Positions 58,125-64,000 of a DNA stretch of 64,000 nt are shown here, one piece after another (the stretch's first letter is position 1; the number at the start of each line of letters is the position of its first letter). Below the pieces are notes generated by a model. That model had not been told where the DNA came from and did not search any database. It saw only the letters and a program-made list of their open reading frames with translations. The position numbers were made by a program, and so were the translations under genes. This stretch comes from Thermithiobacillus plumbiphilus (GTDB taxonomy: Bacteria; Pseudomonadota; Gammaproteobacteria; Acidithiobacillales; Thermithiobacillaceae). The stretch is taken from the NCBI RefSeq assembly GCF_038070005.1, contig NZ_JBBPCO010000006.1:107456-171455 (forward strand), read 5' to 3'.

Positions 58125-59705
58125 TTACATGTTCAACAATTTCATCCGGTAGTTGAACTGGCGCAAGGTCATGTGCAGCAGCTGCGCTGCGCGCGATTTA
58201 TTGCCGCGGGTCTGCGCCAGTGCCCTCTCGATCCGTTCCCGGTCGCTTTGCTGGACCAGCTGGTAGTCTCGTACCGTTTCGGACGCTGCCCTGCTTGGCT
58301 CGGGTGACTCCAGTACGCTGGTCCGAAATTCGCCGCCGAGCACCTGCTCGACGGCTGCCGGCTGGATCAGTGTGCCTTCGGCCAGGACCGCGAGCCGTTC
58401 CAGGACATTGCGCAGTTGCCGGATGTTCCCTGGCCAGGGGTAATCGACAAGTCGTTGCAAGGCCTCCGGAGAGAGATTCACATTGCGTTGATAGGCTTGG
58501 TTGATCTGGTTCAGGTGATACCGAACCAGTGGAGGGATATCCTCGCGCCGATCGCGCAGGGCCGGCAGGTGGATGGGGATGACGTTCAGCCGATAATAGA
58601 GGTCGAGCCGGAAACGACCTTCACGAATCCTTTCCTGCAAGTCCAGGTTGGTGGCCGCGACGATTCGTACATCAATGGCGATTTCCTTGCGTCCACCAAT
58701 GCGCTCGACCGTTCGTTCCTGCAGCGTGCGTAGCAACTTGACCTGCATCGGCAGCGGCAGATCGCCGATCTCGTCGAGAAAGATTGTGCCGCCACTGGCC
58801 TGTTCGAAGCGGCCGGGCCGGCTGGCGTTCGCCCCGGTGAAGGCGCCTTTCTCGTAGCCAAAGAGTTCTGACTCGAACAGGTTCTCCGGAATCGCGCCGC
58901 AATTGACCTTTACGAAGGGGGCATCCCGGCGCGGACTCATCAGGTGCAGGGCGCGCGCGAAAAGCTCCTTGCCAGTGCCGGACTCGCCGAGCAGCAGGAC
59001 GGTCGCATTCGTGGCGGCAACTTGTTCGATATGCCTGAAAACCCGGTGCAGTGCAGCGGATTCACCGACGATGCCATAGACACCCAGGCCCGGCGCCTGG
59101 CGTTCGAGTGCATGACGAAGCGCCTGATTTTCCTGCTCCAGACGCGCGGTTTGCTCGCGCACCAGCTGATTGAGCCGGAGGGTCTGGGCGACCAGGGTGG
59201 ATACGAGCCTGAGGATCTGCAGGTCATCGGCCAGTGCCCTGGCGCGGTGGCGCAGGCGGTGCACCCCCAAGGCGCCGATGATCCTGCCCTCCTGCAGCAG
59301 CGGCACGGCAATATAGGATACCGTCTCGCGCGGCAAGTGATCGCGGCCCACGGCGCGTTGCAAATAACCGGGCGCTTCGTCGATATCCTGCACGATGGCG
59401 ATCTCGCCGGTGCGGATCACCTGGCCGGTCACGCCCTCGCCCGCCGCATAACGGCCGCGAGCCACCTCTTCCCGGGTCAGGCCATAGGCATACTGGATGC
59501 AGTAGTCGCCTTGCCCGGGATCGTGCAGCACCACGCGTCCGCGATTCAGTCCCAGCAACTCGGAAAGCAGATGCAGCATCTCCCGGATGACCAGATCCTG
59601 ATCCAGGCTTTTGCTCAGCAGCTTGCCGATTTCCCGTTGCAGCAGAAACTCCTCTTCCCTTAGATCTTCCCGCGTGGCGCGCGGGCACTTATGTGTCGAT
59701 GCCAT
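58125..59705 (-). CDS. NifA-like sigma-54-dependent activator (GAF-AAA-HTH)
   Basis: A 526-residue enhancer-binding protein from the ATG at 59705, which has CAGGAGG upstream. A GAF domain (~30-180, [32 protein letters not shown]) senses a small molecule; a coiled-coil linker follows. The AAA+ domain has [15 protein letters not shown], the sigma-54 loop EKGAFTGAN and [13 protein letters not shown]. The C-terminal helix-turn-helix [20 protein letters not shown] is NifA-type. It lies between the OsmC cluster and the cyn operon, each with a sigma-54 promoter, and is the best candidate activator for both (inference). Confidence 0.88.
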   Translation of the reverse strand: MASTHKCPRATREDLREEEFLLQREIGKLLSKSLDQDLVIREMLHLLSELLGLNRGRVVLHDPGQGDYCIQYAYGLTREEVARGRYAAGEGVTGQVIRTGEIAIVQDIDEAPGYLQRAVGRDHLPRETVSYIAVPLLQEGRIIGALGVHRLRHRARALADDLQILRLVSTLVAQTLRLNQLVREQTARLEQENQALRHALERQAPGLGVYGIVGESAALHRVFRHIEQVAATNATVLLLGESGTGKELFARALHLMSPRRDAPFVKVNCGAIPENLFESELFGYEKGAFTGANASRPGRFEQASGGTIFLDEIGDLPLPMQVKLLRTLQERTVERIGGRKEIAIDVRIVAATNLDLQERIREGRFRLDLYYRLNVIPIHLPALRDRREDIPPLVRYHLNQINQAYQRNVNLSPEALQRLVDYPWPGNIRQLRNVLERLAVLAEGTLIQPAAVEQVLGGEFRTSVLESPEPSRAASETVRDYQLVQQSDRERIERALAQTRGNKSRAAQLLHMTLRQFNYRMKLLNM

Positions 59706-59780
59706 GTTGCCTCCTGTCCGGTAGTACGCCATTTCGATCGAACAAATTGCTAACAATCTGTAAACAGCATCTTTCCTTCG

Positions 59781-59819
59781 TTGCACCATTTCGGAAATGT
59801 TCGCCCCGATATGGTGCAA
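59781..59819. promoter_or_regulatory. TTGCACCAT/ATGGTGCAA inverted repeat upstream of cynA
   Basis: Perfect 9-base arms at 59781-59789 and 59811-59819 with 21 bases between, 103 bases upstream of the cyn promoter, the classical distance for a sigma-54 enhancer. The half-site is shared with the repeats before the chemoreceptor operon and nasT. Confidence 0.6.
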
Positions 59820-59921
59820 AACTCCTAAATTCTGGCAGTTATCCACGTCATCAGCAGTCTATGCAGAAAAAATTCAACCTGATGAAAGCGATTATCAAGC
59901 ACATCACGAAACATTTCAGCC

Positions 59922-59937
59922 TGGCATATATGTTGCT
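59922..59937 (+). promoter_or_regulatory. Sigma-54 promoter of the cyn operon
   Basis: TGGCATATATGTTGCT has GG (59923-59924) and GC (59935-59936) at the correct spacing. The cynA start codon is 41 bases downstream, too close for an ANTAR leader; none is seen. Confidence 0.65.
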
Positions 59938-59977
59938 CAATGATAATTGGCAGCAATTACTACCAGGAGAGCACCAT

Positions 59978-61351
59978 ATGCCGATCTTTGACAATCCATT
60001 CGATCCGGACAGCCATCTGGGGCACGGATGCAGTTGCGGTCGTCACCGCAGCCAGGCGGCGCACGACCAGGCCTCTGCAAGCCCGCATCCCCAGGGTGAG
60101 GAGGCGCTGACCGATCGTCTGGTGGAAACGGCCGTGGTCCAGGCCTTTTTTCCTACCGATGTATCCAGGCGCCGTTTCCTGAGTACCGTTGGCGCAGGTA
60201 CCGCATTGGCTGCTATTTCCACCCTGTTCCCCCTGGGCGCGGCCAAGGCCCTGGCCAAGGAGATCAAAGGGCCTCTGGAAAAGAAACAGCTCAAAATCGG
60301 CTTCGTGCCGATTACCTGTGCCACCCCCATCATCATGGCCGGGCCCATGGGTTTCTATGCCAAGCAGGGGCTTGAAGTCTCTCTGATCAAGACAGCCGGC
60401 TGGGCAGTGGTGCGCGACAAGATCATCAATCACGAATACGACGCTTCGCACATGCTCTCACCCATGCCGCTGGCAATGAGCATGGGCCTTGGCTCAAAAC
60501 CCCTGGCCGTGGATGTCGCCGCCATCGAGAACATCAATGGCCAAGCAATAACCATGCACATCAAGCACAAGGACCGCCGGGACCCGCGCCAGTGGAAGGG
60601 CATGCGTTTTGGCATTCCCTTTGATTATTCCATCCATAATCTCTTGCTCCGCTACTATCTCGCGGAGCATGGCGTCGATCCGGACAAGGATGTGGAACTG
60701 CGCATTCTGCCGCCGCCGGACATGGTGGCCAATCTGCGTGCCGGCAACATCGACGGTTTTCTGGGGCCGGAGCCCTTCAACCAGCGCGCGGTTTATGAGG
60801 GAATGGCCTACATCCACACCCTGTCCCGGGACATCTGGGATGGCCATCCCTGCTGTGCCTTCGGCGTGTCCGAGTCCTTCGCCCGAGAAAATCCACATAC
60901 CTTTGCCGCCCTGTTCCGGTCCATCGTGGCGGCCACGGAGTACGCGCACAAGCCGCAGAACCGGCCCGCCATCATCGATGCGATCGCGCCGGCCAACTAT
61001 CTCAATCAGCCCAAGCCAGTACTGCAGCAGGTCATGACGGGGCGCTTCGCGGATGGGCTTGGCAATGTGCGCAACGTGCCAGACCGGGTGGACTTCGCAC
61101 CCTTTCCCGCCCAATCCATGGCGGTCTGGATTCTGACCCAGCTCAAGCGTTGGGGTTACATCAAGGGTGATGTCAATTACCGGCAGATTGCCGAACAGGT
61201 CTTTCTGGCCACTGATGCCCGCAAGCGGATGGCGGAGATGGGCTATACCGCGCCCGCCAGCAATTACAGCAAGTACGTGATCATGGGCAAATCTTTCGAT
61301 CCGGCCAACCCGGTGGCCTATGTCAATTCGTTCAAGATCCGGAGAACCTGA
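59978..61351 (+). CDS. cynA: Cyanate/nitrate-type ABC transporter binding protein
   Basis: A 457-residue protein from the ATG with CAGGAG upstream; the open frame starts earlier but without a site. An N-terminal extension of ~60 residues, including HLGHGCSCGRHRSQAAHDQ, precedes a Tat signal (SRRRFLSTVGAGTALAAIST), an arrangement I associate with NrtA/CynA-like proteins. The binding domain shows LKIGFVPITCATPIIMAGPM, FGIPFDYSIHNLLLRYYLA, LPPPDMVANLRAGNIDGFLG. Because the operon ends in cyanase, cyanate is the likely substrate; nitrate or bicarbonate binders are close relatives. Confidence 0.82.
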   Translation: MPIFDNPFDPDSHLGHGCSCGRHRSQAAHDQASASPHPQGEEALTDRLVETAVVQAFFPTDVSRRRFLSTVGAGTALAAISTLFPLGAAKALAKEIKGPLEKKQLKIGFVPITCATPIIMAGPMGFYAKQGLEVSLIKTAGWAVVRDKIINHEYDASHMLSPMPLAMSMGLGSKPLAVDVAAIENINGQAITMHIKHKDRRDPRQWKGMRFGIPFDYSIHNLLLRYYLAEHGVDPDKDVELRILPPPDMVANLRAGNIDGFLGPEPFNQRAVYEGMAYIHTLSRDIWDGHPCCAFGVSESFARENPHTFAALFRSIVAATEYAHKPQNRPAIIDAIAPANYLNQPKPVLQQVMTGRFADGLGNVRNVPDRVDFAPFPAQSMAVWILTQLKRWGYIKGDVNYRQIAEQVFLATDARKRMAEMGYTAPASNYSKYVIMGKSFDPANPVAYVNSFKIRRT

Positions 61352-61353
61352 AA

Positions 61354-62193
61354 ATGCATAACACACAAGCCTTGCGCGCGGCGCTGCTGTCCCTGGGATT
61401 GTTTGTCCTGCTGATCGGCTTCTGGCATCTCGCCACCTTGCCAAAAGCGGCCGAGGACGCTGGCGTGAGCGCGGAATATGCGGCGCTCATGGGCTCTGCT
61501 AACCAATCGGATTCAGGGCTGCCATCGCCCGGCATGATCTGGGAAACCATTGTGCAGCAACTCTCTGATCCCTTCTATGACGCCGGCCCCAATGACAAGG
61601 GGATCGGCATCCAGCTGGCGTATTCGTTGGGGCGCGTGCTGCTGGGCTTCGCGCTGGCAGCGCTGGTTGCCATCCCGCTGGGTTTCGTGATCGGTATGTC
61701 GCCGGTCGTGTCCCGGGCCCTGGATCCCTATGTCCAGTTGTTGCGCCCGATTTCCCCGCTCGCCTGGATGCCCCTGGCTCTTTACATCATCAAGGATTCA
61801 TCGACCTCCGCGATCTTTGTGATCTTCATCTGCTCGCTCTGGCCCATGCTGATCAACACTGTCTATGGCGTGGCCTCGGTGAAGCGGGACTGGCTGAACG
61901 TCGCCAGGACCCTGGAGGTGAGTCCCTTGCGCAAGGCCTTGCAGGTGGTGCTGCCAGCCGCGGCACCAACCATTCTCACCGGAATGCGCATTTCCATGGG
62001 CATCGCCTGGCTGGTGATCGTGGCGGCGGAAATGCTGATAGGGGGGACCGGCATCGGCTACTTCGTCTGGAACGAGTGGAACAACCTGTCGCTGAGCAAT
62101 GTGATCTTCGCCATTCTCATGATCGGCATAGTCGGCATGGTCCTGGACGCCGGCTTCGGCTGGCTGGGCAGATTAGTGGCATACCGCGAATAG
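61354..62193 (+). CDS. cynB: Cyanate/nitrate-type ABC transporter permease
   Basis: A 279-residue inner-membrane protein of the NrtB/SsuC type with about six helices. A first helix (LLSLGLFVLLIGFWHLATL) is followed by a periplasmic segment, and the permease core includes the coupling loop VARTLEVSPLRKALQVVLPA and GMRISMGIAWLVIVAAEML. It starts two bases after cynA and ends nine bases before the ATPase gene. Confidence 0.87.
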   Translation: MHNTQALRAALLSLGLFVLLIGFWHLATLPKAAEDAGVSAEYAALMGSANQSDSGLPSPGMIWETIVQQLSDPFYDAGPNDKGIGIQLAYSLGRVLLGFALAALVAIPLGFVIGMSPVVSRALDPYVQLLRPISPLAWMPLALYIIKDSSTSAIFVIFICSLWPMLINTVYGVASVKRDWLNVARTLEVSPLRKALQVVLPAAAPTILTGMRISMGIAWLVIVAAEMLIGGTGIGYFVWNEWNNLSLSNVIFAILMIGIVGMVLDAGFGWLGRLVAYRE

Positions 62194-62202
62194 GAGCGTG
62201 TC

Positions 62203-63111
62203 ATGCAGGAAAATTTCCTGAGCGTGGAAGGTTTGAGCAAGCTGTACCCGGCTGCTCGCGGCAACGACAAGCTGGTGGTCTTTGAGGACATGCATTTTCG
62301 CATCGGTAAAGGAGAGTTTGTCTGCGTGCTCGGCCATTCCGGCTGTGGCAAGTCCACGGTGCTGAACATTCTCGCCGGTCTTGATCAGGCCAGCGCCGGC
62401 ACGGTGATCATGGACGAGCGCGAGGTTGCCGGGCCGAGTCTGGAACGCGGGGTGATCTTTCAGAGTCACGCCTTGCTGCCCTGGCTCTCGGTACTGGGTA
62501 ATCTCGAATTCGCTGTGAAGTCCCGCTGGCCGGCATGGCGTCACCAGAAGATTCGGGAGCATTGCCGCCAATACATTGAGCTGGTGGGACTCCAGGGTGC
62601 CGAGCACAAAAAGCCCGCGGAGCTTTCAGGTGGCATGAAGCAGCGGGTTGGCATCGCCCGAGCCTTCGCCATCCAGCCCAAGATGCTGCTGATGGATGAA
62701 CCTTTCGGTGCTCTGGATGCCTTGACGCGCGGGGTGATCCAGGAAGAGTTGCTGAAGATTTGCGCGGCCACCGGGCAGACCGTTTTCATGATAACGCACG
62801 ATGTCGACGAAGCCATCCTGCTGGCCGACAAGATCTTCCTCATGAGTAACGGCCCGCGCGCCCGCATTGCGGAGATAGTCCTGAATACCTTGCCGCGTAC
62901 GCGTACCCGGCATGACATCCATAAGCATCCGCAGTACTACCGGATTCGAAATCACCTGCTCGATTTCCTGATCAGCCGTTCCAGCCAGATCAGCCGTGAG
63001 ACCATGTCGGCAGGCGATGCGCAGCCACCCATCGTCGTGCCGGGTTTGTTCGAGGACGAGGAGCCCGAACGTGAGGTAAAGGCACCCGTCTACCGCCTGA
63101 ACAAGATCTAA
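62203..63111 (+). CDS. cynD: Cyanate/nitrate-type ABC transporter ATPase
   Basis: A 302-residue ATPase. Walker A GHSGCGKSTVLNIL, signature LSGGMKQRVGIARAFA, Walker B MLLMDEPFGALDAL, and the switch His in FMITHDVDEAILLADK. About 30-40 residues beyond the core form a C-terminal tail (QPPIVVPGLFEDEEPEREVK). It lacks the long NrtA-like extension of NrtC, so it is of the NrtD/CynD type. Energises uptake through CynB. Confidence 0.88.
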   Translation: MQENFLSVEGLSKLYPAARGNDKLVVFEDMHFRIGKGEFVCVLGHSGCGKSTVLNILAGLDQASAGTVIMDEREVAGPSLERGVIFQSHALLPWLSVLGNLEFAVKSRWPAWRHQKIREHCRQYIELVGLQGAEHKKPAELSGGMKQRVGIARAFAIQPKMLLMDEPFGALDALTRGVIQEELLKICAATGQTVFMITHDVDEAILLADKIFLMSNGPRARIAEIVLNTLPRTRTRHDIHKHPQYYRIRNHLLDFLISRSSQISRETMSAGDAQPPIVVPGLFEDEEPEREVKAPVYRLNKI

Positions 63112-63136
63112 GGCATTTCAAGCAAGGAGAAAAAGC

Positions 63137-63580
63137 ATGAACCGCAGCACACTGGTCGAAACGATTGTTGCCGCTAAATTGCGCAAGGGACTGAGCTGGG
63201 CCGAGATCGCCCAAGCGATAGGCCGCAGTGAGGTATGGACAACCGCGGCCCTGCTGGGCCAGATGAGCATGAGCCTCGAAGAGGCGAAAGCCGCCGGGGA
63301 GCTGCTGGAGCTCGATGCGGATGCGGTCGCCCTGCTGCAGGTCTATCCAAGCAAGGGCGCGTTGGGCATGACCGTGCCCACTGATCCCTTGCTCTATCGC
63401 TTTTATGAAATCCAGCAAGTTTTCGGCACGACCATCAAGGAACTGATCCATGAAAAATTCGGTGACGGCATCATGAGCGCCATTGACTTTGAGATGGCGA
63501 TCGAGAAGGTGCCGGATCCCAAGGGGGATCGCGTCAAGATCGTCATGAATGGCAAGTTCCTGCCTTATCGGAAATGGTGA
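63137..63580 (+). CDS. cynS: Cyanate hydratase (cyanase)
   Basis: A 147-residue decameric enzyme converting cyanate and bicarbonate to ammonia and CO2 (via carbamate). The N-terminal helical domain reads AAKLRKGLSWAEIAQAIGRS. The C-terminal dimerisation domain has the catalytic Arg88 and Glu91 (LLYRFYEIQQVFG) and Ser114 (GDGIMSAIDF), equivalent to Arg96, Glu99 and Ser122 of the 156-residue E. coli enzyme. The end KFLPYRKW is conserved. It closes the cyn operon, 25 bases after the ATPase, with an AAGGAG site. Confidence 0.97.
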   Translation: MNRSTLVETIVAAKLRKGLSWAEIAQAIGRSEVWTTAALLGQMSMSLEEAKAAGELLELDADAVALLQVYPSKGALGMTVPTDPLLYRFYEIQQVFGTTIKELIHEKFGDGIMSAIDFEMAIEKVPDPKGDRVKIVMNGKFLPYRKW

Positions 63581-63705
63581 TCGCACAGGCCAGGATGCAT
63601 CGCATGAACACTTGGCATTGCATGCAAATGGTGCGTCCGCCTCAGATTGGCGCAAGGCTAGCGGCCATTCTGCGAATTTATTTGTTATTTCGCGGATGAT
63701 CCGCA

Positions 63706-63721
63706 TGGCACAAGTCTTGCT
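63706..63721 (+). promoter_or_regulatory. Sigma-54 promoter of the secreted-protein gene at the right edge
   Basis: TGGCACAAGTCTTGCT is a near-perfect -24/-12 element (GG 63707-63708, GC 63719-63720). Upstream in 63581-63705 an ATGGTGCG half-site (63628-63635) resembles those before cynA and nasT; nothing else was seen there. Confidence 0.8.
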
Positions 63722-63730
63722 GAACAACGC

Positions 63731-63802
63731 TGGGGAGGGCCAAGGGGGCTACTTTTCCGGACAAAGGCGTCTATCCGCGCGGCTGCGCGGCGGCGCCTTT
63801 TT
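63731..63802 (+). promoter_or_regulatory. ANTAR-responsive leader with overlapping terminator at the right edge
   Basis: P2 (63759-63772) is GGAC, hexaloop AAAGGC (A1, G4), GTCT; its 13 bases GGACAAAGGCGTC are identical to those in the nrtA leader. The terminator (63763-63802) pairs AAAGGCG with CGCC-TTT around an inner CCGCGC-GGCT-GCGCGG hairpin and ends in TTTTT, so P2 and terminator exclude each other. A first hairpin (63738-63750, GGCC/GGCT) is weaker, with a five-base loop. Transcription would start near 63732. Confidence 0.75.
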
Positions 63803-63925
63803 ATTTACGACTACGGAGGAGCCGGAACGATATCGTCAGCTAGACGGATTTTGAAAAATGAGCGAGCTATAAACGCCGCTTTCTTAACTCTATAAAAACA
63901 GTTTCCAAGCACAAAGGAATGTCAC

Positions 63926-64000
63926 ATGCCCTTGAAAAAAATGTTTTTCCTGGCAGGTCTCGCGTTCAGCCTCCCCGCCACCGCCGATACCCTGGGTGAC
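63926..64000 (+). CDS. Secreted or outer-membrane protein, partial
   Basis: The first 25 codons of a gene cut by the right edge, with AAAGGAA upstream. The residues MPLKKMFFLAGLAFSLPATA form a signal peptide, cleavage expected before DTLGD. Nothing more can be said of its identity. It is controlled by a sigma-54 promoter and an ANTAR leader, so it should be part of the nitrogen regulon, possibly a porin or a binding protein. Confidence 0.65.
   Translation, partial: MPLKKMFFLAGLAFSLPATADTLGD

Noticed and set aside
59938..59977. An ANTAR leader before cynA.
   Set aside because: Only about 40 bases lie between promoter and start codon and no hairpin pair or terminator is present.

Overview
The window is the replication-origin region of a bacterial chromosome, most likely a sulfur-oxidising chemolithotroph of the Acidithiobacillia or a close gammaproteobacterial relative (inference). 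The signs are a type I sulfide:quinone oxidoreductase with the same cysteine pattern as the Acidithiobacillus ferrooxidans enzyme, the proteobacterial order atpIBEFHAGDC-glmU-glmS, and the classic origin cluster parA-parB-rsmG-mnmG ... mnmE-yidC-yidD-rnpA-rpmH-dnaA-dnaN-recF-gyrB. No tRNA, rRNA, insertion sequence, prophage or CRISPR array was recognised.

Layout. 1-2.8 kb: a stress-signalling module on the minus strand (GGDEF protein, RsbT/RsbX-like kinase-phosphatase fusion, RsbR-like STAS protein cut by the window edge). 2.9-7.6 kb: a lipid kinase, a sigma-54 activator with a Cys/His-rich PAS domain, and, divergent from it behind a -24/-12 promoter, a DUF3034 outer-membrane protein and sqr. 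7.7-18 kb: glmS, glmU and the ATP synthase operon. 18-31.4 kb: origin-proximal housekeeping genes, interrupted between mnmG and mnmE by a sigma-54-driven solute-binding lipoprotein, a GGDEF-EAL protein, a decayed GGDEF fragment and an outer-membrane protein. 31.6-37.9 kb: dnaA, a probable oriC, dnaN, recF (with a parS-like site) and gyrB. 37.9-41.7 kb: two PIN toxin-antitoxin pairs, a YkgJ protein and a PRC-barrel repeat protein.

42-64 kb is a nitrogen-acquisition and signalling region and the most interesting part. It holds a chemoreceptor/EAL/PilJ-PAS-GGDEF operon; a TetR regulator; a NasT-type ANTAR antiterminator; a NarK nitrate transporter with a PP2C-Ser/Thr kinase fusion; an NrtA-like binding protein followed by a fragment of its lost permease; a redox cluster (OsmC protein, acyl-CoA-dehydrogenase-like flavoprotein, DUF302 protein, rubredoxin, rubredoxin reductase); a NifA-like sigma-54 activator; and a cyanate uptake and hydrolysis operon (cynA-cynB-cynD-cynS).

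Reading the intergenic DNA shows that eight transcription units in the window start from recognisable sigma-54 (-24/-12) promoters, several with TGCACC/GGTGCA inverted repeats just upstream. Three leaders (before narK, nrtA and the secreted protein at the right edge) carry ANTAR-type hairpins with an A1/G4 hexaloop followed by an intrinsic terminator; in two of them the second hairpin shares bases with the terminator stem. The sequence therefore suggests a two-layer switch: sigma-54 initiation, then NasT-dependent antitermination, coupling nitrate/cyanate acquisition to chemotaxis and cyclic-di-GMP. The genes for nitrate and nitrite reductases are not in this window.
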